Source of the DNA: Chloranthus sessilifolius
Lineage: Eukaryota; Streptophyta; Magnoliopsida; Chloranthales; Chloranthaceae
Direction: 5' to 3'
Assembly: GCA_021018995.1 (NCBI GenBank)
Contig: CM037596.1
Coordinates: 102,531,416 to 102,595,415, forward strand
Length of the DNA stretch: 64,000 bases
Shown here: positions 1 to 10,999 of the stretch, one piece after another
Layout: every line of letters starts with the position of its first letter
Numbering within the stretch: position 1 is the stretch's first letter
Notes under the pieces: generated by a model
The model's input: the letters and a program-made list of their open reading frames with translations, nothing else
What the model was told of the DNA's origin: nothing
Database searches by the model: none
Position numbers and translations under genes: made by a program

Positions 1-45
1 CCCGACTAATGTAAATAATAGGGAAACCACTCCTGATTGCTTTCA

Positions 46-1075
46 TATTCCGAGCAGTCTTCGACTCAACGTAAAGCGGTTCCCGATAGACCAATTCAGT
101 CTACTATGAGCCTAACTATGTATAATAGACTTCTATGATAGACTGGTCCAGTTTATAATAGATCGATTCAGTCTATCATAGACTGTTTTGATCAATATTT
201 GGTCATTTGTAAAAGATTCCATCTCACCCTATCATTCTTGAATTTATGAACGCATTAATCAATTTAGATGGAAAATCATTGTTTATAGTTTAAGTAATGT
301 CCCTTTGTACTCGTTCACGTTATCAATAATTTTAGACTTCTCGTTATCAATCAATTTAGATCTATTCCTCAGTTGCTTTTTAACAACTGGAGAAATAGAT
401 CTACATGAGGGATCAATTGCTCTAATGCCGAAATCGTACGTCGCAGAAACGCAAGTTCCTTAATTTAACCTATAAACGAAATTTTTTTGTCAAAAAAATC
501 ATAAATTCAAAAATCGTAAAATCCATAAAGAATCATCTACAAATGACCATTAATCCATCAAAATGGTCCATGATAAATCAATGCAATCTACTATAGATCG
601 AAGTAGACTATATATACTGCAATAGTCTATTATAGACTGCTCAGCTCAGAATAGACTTAGGCTGCGTATGGCATAACTCTTTGCTAGCCCTTGTCGCGGT
701 AGAGTTCAACCGCTTTAGTTGATTCTCATTCTCTTTTCTAACTCCCTGCAAAGGAGGATTTACCTGCACTAGTAGCAACCTCTCTGCTCTCTACAAGCTC
801 TCTATCAGAGCAAATCAAATCGGCTCTGATAAGGAGTGAGTAGAGAGGAGGGTAGAACTACTAAACAGGTAAATCATGCATAAAATCTTGCCATGCAAGA
901 AATTATCAAAGAGAAGGGATACCTGCTTTAGCAGGTAGCAGAATGTTAACAAAGAGGATGGTAACCTGCTAAAGCAGGTGAGCTCTGCTATGGCAGGGGC
1001 TACCAAAGAGCAATGCCATGCGCAGCCTTAGTCAATTTGTTAGGAACTGCTTTACGTTGCATCAGAGACCGGAAT
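46..1075. mobile_element. Long inverted-repeat (foldback/MITE-like) element, interrupted by a Tourist-like MITE
   Basis: The left arm (about 46-230) reads as the reverse complement of the right arm (about 540-659 plus 1028-1075). Both arms carry CAACGTAAAGC near their ends, several copies of AGTCTA(T)nATAGACT, and the stretch TGGTCATTTGT before the centre. The arms have diverged, and the right arm is split by the element at 660-1027. The centre (about 240-540) shows no coding potential. I could not find a clear target-site duplication. The element may be a Mutator-like MITE or a generic foldback; the family is unassigned. Confidence 0.5.
660..1027. mobile_element. Tourist-like (PIF/Harbinger) MITE
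   Basis: This 368 bp element has long terminal inverted repeats. The left end starts GGCTGCGTATGGCATAACTC and the right end is the complement of GGCTGCGCATGGCATTGCTC. It is flanked by the 3 bp target duplication TTA (657-659 and 1028-1030), as expected for PIF/Harbinger insertions. No ORF lies inside; the 63-codon minus frame is a chance ORF within the repeat. A relative sits at 61043-61447 in the intron of the second lipase copy. Confidence 0.75.
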
Positions 1076-1100
1076 GGAATCCGAAACAAGTTTTAGAGAT

Positions 1101-2430
1101 TCATTTCAGTATATTTATTTTTCATCTGCTTTTTGAAAGTAGGGACATTTTGGCCATTTCTTTGCTTTAAAAAAGGTTTATGGCATATTTGATGCGAAGA
1201 TTTTTGAAATTACATATGAGAATTGACAACAAAAAACTGGATAGAGGATTTGGCATATTGTGTTATTTAGAGTGTCAAATCAATAGAAGGTCAAAAGTAA
1301 ACTATTAGTGATTTTCGAACTCATAAGAGCAGGTTGACCCAAGTTATTACAACGTAAATTTAGATTTATTTTTCTTATTTTTTTATTCTTTGGGTTGTCG
1401 TTGCTATTGAGAGGCTAGGATTGAATCCAAAACTTCTAATTCAGCTATAGGGGTGTAGATTCAGTTAACCGAATGAAAACCGAAAATTAAAGTTTTCGGT
1501 TCAAGTCAACCTGATGAACTGAAATCGAATCGAAACAAATGAGTACAGTTAAATTCCGAAAACAGGAACCCAAACTGAAATATGTTCGATTTGGTTTCTA
1601 AATCTCGCCAGTCGGTTTTGATTTTGGGTTGGTTTCAGTCTGAATTCGGTCTGGTTCAGTGGACCAATTTTTTGGTCGATTTTATGTTTTTGGTTCAAAA
1701 CTTGCATCCCTATTTAGCAACAAGATCAATTCCTAAGTCTCTGTATCTTATGGAAGCCTTAGAGCGAGGCGTGAATTTGGAAAGTTACTTTGCTTCACTT
1801 ATCAGATTCCGTAAGTAACATAACATCCACTTTATGGAGGATTTGTAAGAGATCCATATGCCCTTTTGTTGATACCTGCAAGCATTTAGGTTTCTATAAT
1901 ATTTATGTTATAGATAGCGGGATACGTGGATGGAGTTAAGAGAAATAAAGAGTACATAACCAAAGTAGGTTGATCACATCATATATATTGCTAATTTAGT
2001 AGATAGGATCCTAAAAATTATAAAATGCCAAAGTAACCCATAAGGGTCTTAACTAAGGGTATCAATGGGGCCCGGGTTGAGCCTATGTTTTTGTGAATAT
2101 ATAGGATGCCAGGCCGAAACCTGGCCTATTTATTTGATGATTACCGAGCTCGAGGCAGAGAGTCTCTGTGCTCGATCCCTGCCAACTCTATGCCAAGGAG
2201 CTTGGATTTTTACTTAAAACAGCTCTCCGCTCGGTGAAAATGGGGGGTTGGGAGCTGGTTTACCAAACACATTCTGGGGCTAAAAGTGTTGGGCCGTAGA
2301 CCACGGCCCAGGCCCTAAAAAGAATAAAAAGGAGGGTAAACAGTCATTTCAAAGTCAAGGGCAACATTGTAGTTTTTTCATCAGCCAAGGGTATTTAGTA
2401 ACAATGAAAAATATAAAACATAGAGGGGTG
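1101..2430 (+). other. Upstream region of lipase copy 1, partly shared with copy 2
   Basis: No gene is visible here. From about 1740 onward the sequence is recognisably collinear with 58040-58760 upstream of lipase copy 2: shared blocks include ACCAAAGTAGGTTGATCAC, TTGCTAATTTAGTAGATAGG and CCCATAAGGGTCTTAACTAA. The tandem duplication therefore includes at least about 0.7 kb of promoter-side DNA. The 78-codon plus frame at 1582 lies in low-complexity TTGGTTT-rich sequence and is not convincing. Confidence 0.5.
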
Positions 2431-2437
2431 TATAATT
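2431..2437 (+). promoter_or_regulatory. Candidate TATA box of lipase copy 1
   Basis: TATAATT lies 72 bp upstream of the ATG, inside the block GGGTGTATAATTCCCATTT. That block is preserved at 58692-58710, 64 bp upstream of the ATG of copy 2. Conservation between the duplicates and the spacing support a core promoter; the transcription start is not visible. Confidence 0.4.
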
Positions 2438-2502
2438 CCCATTTACGAGAAGGCTAGAAGCAATTGGTAATTTGCTGTAGACGCTCTGTTTGTCTAGAGG
2501 AG

Positions 2503-3102
2503 ATGTTGGGTAACATTGCAAAGAGATGGATGCAACTCAACGGCAAGGATTACTGGAAAAATCTAATCGATCCTCTCGATATTGATCTACGACGAAACAT
2601 TCTTCACTATGGCGAACTGGCTCAATCAACCTACGATGCTTTCAATAGAGAGAAGGCATCAAAATTCGCGGGAAGTAGCCGATATGGGAGGGAGGACTTC
2701 TTTGCCAAGGTAGGCCTAGCGTATTCTCATCCCTACACGTACAATGTCACCAAGTTCTTGTACGCGACGTCGGAAGTTGATGTACCGGACGCATTTTTGG
2801 TACGGTCTTTGTCGAGGGAGGCTTGGAGTAGTGAGTCGAATTGGATGGGATACGTCGCCGTGGCCACCGACCAAGGAAAGGTCGTATTGGGTAGGAGGGA
2901 CATAGTTATCGCTTGGAGGGGAACGATACAAGCTTTGGAATGGGTTAATGATTTCGAGTTTACAATGGTTTCGGCATCTCCGTTGCTCGGTGTGGCTTCT
3001 TCCAAGGGCGGTGTGGACCCAATGGTGCACCAGGGTTGGTACTCGATCTACACGTCAAATGATCTGCGATCCCCTTTCAATAAGTCCAGTGCCAGAGACC
3101 AG
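2503..3102 (+). CDS. Phospholipase A1-II-like lipase, copy 1, exon 1
   Basis: This exon encodes residues 1-200 of a class 3 lipase of the plant phospholipase A1-II / DAD1-like family. These enzymes hydrolyse acyl groups, typically sn-1, from glycerolipids. The ATG at 2503 gives the family-typical start MLGNIAKRW with no signal or transit peptide, suggesting a cytosolic enzyme. Family blocks present: [65 protein letters not shown], and [10 protein letters not shown], which sits at the oxyanion-hole region. The exon ends SARDQ at the donor CAG|GTGAAT and joins exon 2 (8507) in phase 0. If the intron were retained, translation would stop after 13 more codons, before any catalytic residue. A TTG 39 bp upstream is in frame but is not a credible start. 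Confidence 0.93.
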
Positions 3103-3744
3103 GTGAATTTTGATCGACCATTAATGAAGGGAGTTCGAGCGTAGCGTCTTTTAGCGGTATGGAGTGATGGGTTTCAAGGCCTTAAAATCCATGCCAATAA
3201 ACTTTTATTGAGATTTAGATGACTAAAAGGCGCTTTGTAACCTTATGATTCCTAGGAGGAGAGTCAATTTCTAACCAATGATTTTAAATATCAGCCATAT
3301 TCGAAAAATATCGGTGGCGGGTATGTATCAGGTTAGGGGCGTTAGGTCCCATCCGATGCGGATACACACCCCCGATTTATATTGGGTCAAATAGGTCAAA
3401 TATCGTACCATATATATTGGCCGATATCGGGTCATATCAATCTCTATGGGCTGATCTGTATCCGATATATTCGATATGTATATCCGATATATCAGATACG
3501 TATCGGTATGACGTATTGGTCCAAGACCCAACTGATATGCCGATATATATGTTACTTTAAATCCTTCTTTCGAACCCATAAGGTACATATTGGCACACAA
3601 CGTGCAAGCCGTGCGCCACGTGGACCTTAATGTCAGAGGCCCTATATTTTCACCTTTATCCAAACCGACCATATTTTAGCCAAGCCATTTTCAGCTAGCA
3701 CAAAAAGTCCGTAATACCCCTTGCACTTTTTTTCGTTCTACATG
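3103..3744 (+). other. Start of the lipase intron, rich in GATAT/ATATCGG repeats
   Basis: The intron (3103-8506) opens with a GT donor. About 3290-3560 is a low-complexity stretch of GATATCGG and ATATCGG words. It is homologous to 59690-60180 in the intron of copy 2, where part of it is tandemly duplicated. The ORFs called on either strand are overlapping reads of the same repeat and are not genes. Confidence 0.6.
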
Positions 3745-4430
3745 ATTTAAAATTTTAAATATTTACATTTTTCTATATTTACGCGATGTGAAATCGGATC
3801 TATGCCGTCTGATTTGAAGGCTATATAATAAAATAGATAGCACCAAAGATAGGCACGAAAAAAAGGCGATATCGCCTCTTTAAAAAAGAAATTTTTTTTT
3901 AACAATCGATGACGACTTTTGACACAATCGGTATCGACCATTTTAAGAGCCGTCATCGACTCTGTACATACGACTATGTACAGAGTCGCCATCGATTGTA
4001 AAAAAAAAAACAATTATTTTTATTTTTATTTTATTTTTTTTATAAAATCGATGGCGACTTTGTACAGAGTCGCCATCGATTTTATTAAAAAATATATATA
4101 TTTAATCGATGGCGACTCTATACAGAGTCAATGGCGACTCTGTATTGAGTCGCCATCGATTTTATAAATTTTTTTTTTTTTTATACAAATAATGGCGACT
4201 CTGTAAACAGTCATTGACGACTCTATAAACAGTCGTTGACAACTCTTAAAATGGTCGGTACCGACTATGTACAGAGTCAATATCGACTGTGTACAGAGTC
4301 GATATCGCATTTTTTTTTATATCTATCTTTGGCACTATCAATTTTATATTGTGGCCTTCAAATCAGATGACATAAATCTCGTTTCATATCGCGTAAATAT
4401 AGGAAAATACAAATATTTAAAAATTTAAAT
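3745..4430. mobile_element. Hairpin MITE with internal GGCGACT/AGTCGCC palindrome array
   Basis: The ends are long inverted repeats: TTTTTCTATATTTACGCGAT near 3770 pairs with its complement near 4400, and the match continues to TCTGATTTGAAGGC. Total arm length is about 130-150 bp. Between the arms (3900-4310) lie repeated inverted modules built from ATCGATGGCGACT and AGTCGCCATCGAT, separated by poly-T or poly-A. Copy 2 of the lipase intron lacks this element, so insertion probably followed the duplication or it was lost. Superfamily unknown; no clear target duplication. Confidence 0.6.
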
Positions 4431-4901
4431 TATATAGGTGTATCCTCTTCTTCCTCATTCTAATTTGCTACAGTCTCTAACGAAAAATGTATATCTGGGT
4501 CGATTCAAATAACAGATCAGAGTAGATTTTATTGAGTAGAAGACGCTACCTCTCACTTCTAGAAATTGTAAGAGATTAAAATGAAGAAGAAAATGATGTT
4601 CTCACATGGTCGATCAGATAAATTTCCCGTTAAAAAACCATCAAGATCCGCTTACGTCTCAAAGTCTGCACCGTGCACGTAACTCTCACGCCTATAGCCT
4701 CTATGCTACGCCATTCTAAAGTTAGATGTCAATGGAAGTCCGACTTAGAATAATTGCTTCCCTTTTGGCGTAGCGTTGCTTGGCAGCTAGAAAAAGTTGG
4801 GTGATTCATCTCCCAAAAAAAAACAAGAGCATAAGTTGGGTGAGAAGCAGGTTGTTACTTGCAACCAAACATTTATATAGGGCTCCACCTATTTAAAGAA
4901 A

Positions 4902-5393
4902 GGAAAAATTTCAAAATAACTCTGAAACTTTTATTCCGTTATCAATAACGTACTTAAATTATTCTTTTTATGTAATAATTAGGCACCCAAAATATACATA
5001 AGTTCATCAACTAAATCCCTATCGTCACCTTGCGTTAATAGGCCAATAAAAAATGCTACAACACTCCAAAATATCATGCGTGGCATGCCAACATGGCGAT
5101 GACTTAACATGCGCGAATATTGATTTTACTTGTTTCCCTAAACCAGTTTGCAAAAAGAAAAAGCAAAATCCCAAAGAACCGTTGGTCCTTCCTCCCACGT
5201 TGACATGCCACACACGTTATTTTGGGGTGCTGTATGCTAACTCAACATTCTCCGTTCGCATATTATCGGAAGGTGACGGTAGGGTTTAGTTGATAAACTT
5301 CTATGTACTTTGGGTGCCTATTAAATAAAAATAATAATTTAAGTGCGTTATTGATGAAGGGGTGAAAGTTCAGAGGTTATTTTGAAATTTTCT
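4902..5393. mobile_element. Long-TIR MITE
   Basis: The first roughly 115 bp (GAAAAATTTCAAAATAAC ... GGCACCCAAA ... TCAACTAAA) are the near-complement of the last roughly 115 bp (TTTAGTTGATAAACTT ... TTTGGGTGCC ... GTTATTTTGAAATTTTC). The centre carries no gene; the two opposing short ORFs are by-products. The element is absent from the corresponding position in copy 2 (about 60500). I could not resolve the target duplication. Confidence 0.6.
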
Positions 5394-5432
5394 CTTAATA
5401 AAATCACCAAGTAATGTGGGACACTCATTTAA

Positions 5433-6243
5433 TGATGAATCGCACACTAGCGCCTTGTGACGGGGGCACGCGGTGCGGCCATCCAGGTCAGCCGTAGGGC
5501 CATTTTTTCTCTTCATGTTTTGAGCATCACTGGTGCGTCAAGGTCATGAGGACGGAACCGTTTGTACTGGGCATGAGCCACGTTGGCGTCGCGACACGTT
5601 GGGATGGAGGGTGAAGACTTGGTTGCGACACGGATGCAACATGGTCAGCTGGGCTAGCGTTACGGGGCGTTGCGGTGTGAATAGTAAAGTATTTCAAACT
5701 AATAGGTTTGAGGTCTTTCCGCTATTTCGCCTGAATTACTGTTTTACCTTTATATAGGGGGACATGAGTTGGGGTCTCCCGACCCTACACGTGCACTAGC
5801 CTCGTGGGCTTATGTGCGTGCATCCGGACCACGCTTGGTGAGTGGTCGTCCTAGCTACGTCGTGTACTAGGGCCATCGCGTTGGTGGTTCCCAACCACCT
5901 TCGAGGTGCGGGTTTTAGCCCAAAGGGGGCTCGGAATATGCCCGTCACTACCTATCGCTATATCTATCATCGTTGCATGTTGCCTTATCGATCATCGTTA
6001 TCTGTTAACTTAACAATCTTCGTTGCCGGCTCTAACCTGCTGCGTTGCTTCGCAGGGCGAAGTCCGAACGTAGAGGTTGAGGTGAAGCTTGAGTAGGACA
6101 AGCCTTCCACCATTCGTAGCATCTGGGAATCCGCATCGCTTGCCTCATTTGGGAGAAGTAGGCTGACCTAACGCAGCGTGCGTTAGGTGCCGCACGGGAC
6201 TGAGATTGCAGAAGTGTGACCCCGTGATAGCTCGCTTTCATCA
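5433..6243. mobile_element. Possible solo LTR or other GC-richer insertion
   Basis: This roughly 0.8 kb block is clearly GC-richer than its surroundings and absent from copy 2. It begins TGATGAA and ends TTCATCA, the TG...CA form of an LTR, and contains a TATA-like CTTTATATAGGGG near 5750. No matching 5 bp target duplication is seen at these edges, so the boundaries or the class may be wrong. The short plus and minus ORFs have no recognisable content. Confidence 0.35.
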
Positions 6244-6740
6244 TAGATTGGAAAATTTCCCAGATCCAGGATGATGTTTTTCCAAAATTATCAAAACTAG
6301 GATGTATCTTTCAAAATTATTAGAACCAGGTTCGAAGTGTTTCCAACTGTCATAGCTTTCAGGAAACCAATGAAATGGCGAAACTACCCTCACTACAGCA
6401 AACCATTAGAGACCGTAACATTCTCTTAGCAGTCGGGATCACCACTGTTTGTAACTACACCGCTAAGATCTATAAAAACATCAACGTTCTACAAAAGATT
6501 GCACCGATCCTTTGCAGAATGCAGCGATCTCTGATAGACCGCCACCATCCATAATAGAGCACTGCCAATCGCCAGAGAGAGAGAGAGGGAAACTGCCCGA
6601 GTTACTTTGGTTTTCAAAAATTATCCTCCATATCCGCAATGTTTTGGGTTCTATGAAAAAGTAGAGGGCATTTTTGCCATTTCATATTTTAGAGGCGTTC
6701 GATAATTTTGTGATTGATATTGATTTTGATAATTTCAAAA

Positions 6741-7165
6741 AGGATAGCTTTAAACGCACCCACTAAATTTTGCTGGGCACCTACGCTAAAAACCACTGAT
6801 TGCTTTAAATCTGACGATGAAGATCTTTTTTCATTCTTATCTTCCACTCAAGGGATCTTGAGATTATTGCGCAATTATCAAACGACCAATTTTCAATTCC
6901 ACATGGCCAAGGTTCCAAAAACGTAGCCCTAATGTCACGTTTGTGCGTGATGTTTGCAATTTCATTTTAGGGCTACTTTTTGGGGATGTGTGCCCCGAGG
7001 AATTGAAAACTAACCGTCTAATAGGTGCGCCATTATCCCAAGATCCCTTGTGTGGAAAAATGGAGTGCAAATTGATCTCCATCATCTGATTTAAAGCAAG
7101 CAATTATTTTTAGCATAGGTGCCCAACAAAATTTGATGGGTGCTTTTAAATCTACTTTTTTCGGA
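6741..7165. mobile_element. Long-TIR MITE shared by both lipase introns
   Basis: The left arm (GCTTTAAACGCACCCA ... GGGCACCTACGCTAAAAA ... CTTTAAATCTGACGATG ... AAGGGATCTTGAGAT) is the near-complement of the right arm ending TGGGTGCTTTTAAATC. The homologous element in copy 2 spans about 61470-62500, so it predates the gene duplication. In copy 2 its left half is tandemly repeated and carries a CACTA MITE. Confidence 0.55.
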
Positions 7166-8506
7166 AAACCAGATGCTGGACTGGGAAATTTTCCTTATAG
7201 ATGTGAAATTGCTTTTGAGGCCTCAACCTTCAAAAGCATTTCCTGTCTAACCAAAATGAGGAAAGAAATTGTGCTGGGAGTGGGCACATGGATAAAAGAT
7301 TGAAGGCCTTATCTTTTATCCATGGTTTAAATACGTTATTGGTTTTGGTCCGGTAAAAAAATTGTAACGTACTTACTATTAAACGGTTGATAATAGCCGT
7401 ACCCTTTTGAAAAAGTCTCGAATAATTCACATTTAAATTTCTAATTATTCACGATTTTTTACAAAGATTGCAAATTTCAAGAATTATTTGTGCGTTTTTC
7501 TGAATTTTTCAAATTTTTTAATTTTTAACTAATATATTTTTTTAATTTTCCTTTTTTCCTTTTCCATTTTTTAACAATTATTTTCCTGAGTTTAATGAAT
7601 TTTGCCTATTTTTTTCCACATTTTATCCAATCCCATTTACATACAACAATAGACCAAGAGTTGGTATATGGTAACTGACCCATTCTCGACAGATACTTTC
7701 TGAGAGGTGTGCCATGTGGAGTCACCATGTGTGTCATGTGATAGTACACCCATAATCTAAAGATCTATGGTACGTAAGATAGGGACGAAAATGCATGTCA
7801 ATCTTGTGATCAAAGCAGTCATCATTAAAGATCAGTTTAGCCATTCATTTGAAGGGCCTAGACTGCTTTGAATCAGCATTATAGATTTTCAGATCATGAG
7901 TATACTATCAAGCGGCACACATGATGAATTTAGAGGGCACACATTCCAAAAAGTGACCTGCACCTAATGGGTCGGTTACTATAGACCAACTCATTGTCCA
8001 AAGGGTGCCGGTTTCAAGCTCGGATGGAAAGGTGTAGGGAAAGCATCGCATGAACCGTTGACTGTAAAAACCCCAAAACTTTGTCCTTACCAAATTACTT
8101 AGGGAGCCTATGATGATTAACGACTGATTACTTTGAATCAAATGATGAGATCTGCTTTTATCCCAATCTTCTGCGCAATGGATTTTGAGACCATGGGCGT
8201 ACCATTAAATAATCAGTTTTTGATTTCACATGGCACAAATCCTGCCCAAACATGATTTCAGGCTAACTTTTTCAAATCAATGCCACATGACATTATCGGA
8301 AAAAAAACCGGAATAATGGTACGCCAATAGTCTAAAGATCGATTCTGTGGAAGATTGAAGACTGATCTCCGCGGTCTGATTCAGAGCAGTCAAGGGTGTA
8401 GAGCTACCCTAACACTAGTAGCGAGACATATTTGCAAAGGTTTTGTGCAAGTCTGAGATATTACATTTGGAAATGATGATCTGACCAAAGGGGTGATGAT
8501 GTGCAG
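7166..8506 (+). other. Remainder of the lipase intron, ending at acceptor GTGCAG
   Basis: AT-rich intron DNA without a gene. To about 7545 it is collinear with copy 2 (up to the window end at 64000). It contains an empty target site AAATTTCTAA (about 7423-7435) corresponding to the occupied MITE site at 63357-63878. The segment about 7660-8450 has further diffuse inverted-repeat similarity (for example AATCTAAAGATC words) that I could not resolve into elements. The acceptor is TGTGCAG at 8500-8506. Confidence 0.6.
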
Positions 8507-9106
8507 GTTTTAAGCGAGGTAAGGAGACTAGTAGAGCAATATAAGGACGAAGAGATCAGCATTACCATAACTGGCCACAGTTTAGGTGCAGCCCTCAGCA
8601 CTTTAAGCGCAACTGACATTGTTGCCAATGGCCTAAACAAGCCCAACGGTCTCCCTGACAAGCCATGCCCGGTCACTGTGATAGTCTTTGCAAGCCCGCG
8701 TGTTGGAGATGGCGATTTCAGTCAGATCTTCTCAGGATTAGAAGATCTACGGCTGCTACGTTTGCGTAATGCCCCGGACATCGTGCCCAATTACCCACTG
8801 TTGGGTTACTCGGATGTTGGTGTGGAGCTCGCTATCAACACCCGGAAGTCGGAGTATTTGAAGAGTTCAGGTAATGTATGGAGCTGGCATAACTTGGAGG
8901 CATATTTACATGGTGTTGCAGGGACACAAGGGAGTAAAGGAGGGTTTAAACTGGAAGTGGACCGGGACATAGCGCTACTGAATAAAGGCATGGACAGTTT
9001 GAAAGATGGGTATCTAGTTCCTGTTTCATGGTGGATTGAGAAGAACAAGGGGATGGTGCAAGGGGCTGATGGGCACTGGCATTTGAGGGACCATGAGGAA
9101 ACATAG
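8507..9106 (+). CDS. Phospholipase A1-II-like lipase, copy 1, exon 2 (catalytic half)
   Basis: This exon encodes residues 201-399 and the stop codon at 9104-9106; total length (399 aa) is normal for the family. It carries the nucleophile elbow GHSLGA (Ser225) and the acid in RNAPDIVPN (Asp291). The likely catalytic His is His328 in [10 protein letters not shown], 37 residues after the Asp, a spacing I recall for annotated Arabidopsis PLA1-II proteins; His335 is the alternative. Other family blocks: [27 protein letters not shown], and the C-terminal [18 protein letters not shown]. All catalytic residues lie here, none in exon 1. No internal stop or frameshift is seen, so with exon 1 the gene looks intact. 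The substrate cannot be deduced from sequence. Confidence 0.93.
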   Translation, partial: VLSEVRRLVEQYKDEEISITITGHSLGAALSTLSATDIVANGLNKPNGLPDKPCPVTVIVFASPRVGDGDFSQIFSGLEDLRLLRLRNAPDIVPNYPLLGYSDVGVELAINTRKSEYLKSSGNVWSWHNLEAYLHGVAGTQGSKGGFKLEVDRDIALLNKGMDSLKDGYLVPVSWWIEKNKGMVQGADGHWHLRDHEET

Positions 9107-10411
9107 AATTACTTAAGGCGTGTTTGGTAGCTGGGAAAATGGCTCATTTGTCCTGAAAATGAGCTAAAAATTCATTTGTCATCAATTTTTTGTTGTTTGG
9201 CAACTGATGTGGGGCCACACGGAAAATGCAATTGCCCCTATTTGCGTAAAATCTGCTTTCAGTGAAATTTTTACCGAAAATCAAGTTTATGCGTCCACTA
9301 CAAATATGCTTGATACCCAAAGTTCCAATTTTTCAAACTATATCGAACATTTACTACTAAAATAGGTTGGAAACATCTATCTATTCCCTATTAAATATCA
9401 GGCCAGATACCTCATCTTATTTATTTGAGCTTTGATGTTTCAGTGTTTTGTCTGAAATTGCGTTCTTTCATTATTTTCAAATGGATTGCAAGTACAAGTT
9501 TGCTGATAAATATAGAGGGTTCTGCAAAAATGTCTTGAAGCCATATGTTTGCCCTTTCTGTACTGTTCTTATTCTGGCTATCAGGTGCGCTAATTTGTGG
9601 GCAAGATCTGATGACTCCTGCCCAAATATAGATTGGCGGGTTATGAATTCAGATTTGCCACTGCCAAAGAGGCTAGGAACGAGCTCCTGCTTTATCTAAA
9701 GAAAAAACCTCTTCTTTTCTCTCTTCTTGAACTCTTCTTAATTAATTCTGTTTCAGGGATTCGTTAAGGTCCTCTTTTGGAATATAAATTTCTCTGATTT
9801 TCTTTTAAAGGTCTTGTTTTTGCACACTACCTTTCTCCTCTCAGAGTTAAACGTTTACATATAAACCTACAGTTATCACAAGACTTAGTTCCTAAATTTG
9901 CATTTTATTGAATCCAATCGATTGATCTTGACCTCCTTTTCATAATTTCTCAGGTACCCAATCGATTTGCTTGTTGGGTATGCATATCCTAGAGAGAAGA
10001 AGCCACGATTCAATCTTGGTGAACCTAAGGTGCAAAATCAGAAGCTCAAGCAAGTAAACTTGAGTTACATCACCATGTAAATCTCCCTTATTAATCCTCA
10101 TATTTTATGTAGTATTGATCGTTTCTATCATCTGCTATGAACTCGCTTGTCCTTTTGGCATATGAATATGATTCTTGTTGAATTAGATGGGATTTTGGAA
10201 GATGATGACGCAGGTCAAAAAATAGAAACTAAAAATGTTTCTTGTTGAACTATTTGATGGTCTTATCACTGGAAACAAAAGGGAGATAGCCCTGTCCCTA
10301 CAAAGTTTCAAAAGTTATAATGAAGCATGCAAAGGTAATTTTCTTGAGTCCTTGATATCTTATCCAAGATGAGTTGCTCTTGGATCATTATTGAACTTTC
10401 ACAGTATGATG
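9107..10411 (+). other. 3' flank of lipase copy 1 with unassigned exon-like segments
   Basis: Three segments have plausible splice borders: about 9442-9583 (after TGTTTCAG, before GTGCGC), 9757-9810 (after TCTGTTTCAG), and 9955-10076 (after a pyrimidine-rich tract ending TTTCTCAG, before GTAAATC). The last reads openly as roughly 40 residues containing PREKKPRFNLGEPK and is followed by a good donor. I do not recognise the protein. They could be exons of a degraded or unknown host gene on the plus strand, or chance ORFs. A lone GGCGTGTTTGGTAGC at 9117 resembles a MITE end but has no partner. Confidence 0.3.
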
Positions 10412-10999
10412 TGTTGCGTGGAAGCTCACAAACTAACCAACGATCTCATGATGAACGATTAAATAAGAACGCAAAGTAGAAGAAAATCAACCACAAACAC
10501 ACAAGAGACACTATTTACGTGGTTCGGCAATATGCCTATGTCCACGGGCAACGATAATTTACTATATTGATGATTACACAAGAATACAAGAATACTCAAG
10601 CCTCACCAAAGCTCTCCTCAAAATCCTTAGATAGGTTTTTCCAAAGCATTACAATGATATTTCTCTCTCACAAAGGCTCTCTAATTCGTTCATGAGCTTT
10701 CCCTTATATAGAAGTCCCGAATCCTATTTCTAACCCCAGAGGAACTGCTCAAAAAAGGAATCTGCATGTAACTTAGACGTCAAGGGTCGTCGCGGGTCGC
10801 TCTAGCGCCAACCAAAGTTGTTCGAGCGACTTACACCTGAAAGTTTGCTTCTTTGATCCGTGCCCCTGTCGCTCGAGTGAGGTCTAAAACCGCTTGAGTG
10901 ACTTTAACCCGTAAGATTGCTCTTAAAGCGTGCACAACTCGCTCGAGCAGATTTGGTTCCCACTTGAGCGACTTATATAAGTTAGAGTAAAAAACAATA
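10412..10999 (-). repeat. Element G 3' LTR
   Basis: 588 bp LTR matching 17417-18005. On the minus strand it begins TATTGTTTTT (mutated from TGTTG) and ends CACGCAACA. TATA-like box CTATATAAGGG at about 10698-10708. Upstream of it in the sense direction are CGCTCGAG/CTCGAGCG dyad motifs (about 10790-10975). Confidence 0.85.

Noticed and set aside
2716..3030. Two overlapping minus-strand ORFs in lipase exon 1
   Set aside because: They are antisense reads of a strongly conserved plus-strand coding exon; no family motif on the minus strand. The same applies to 8461-8676, 8806-9048 and 58975-59190.
9117..9240. MITE starting GGCGTGTTTGGTAGC after the lipase stop
   Set aside because: Looks like a Harbinger-type end, but no complementary end or target duplication was found downstream.
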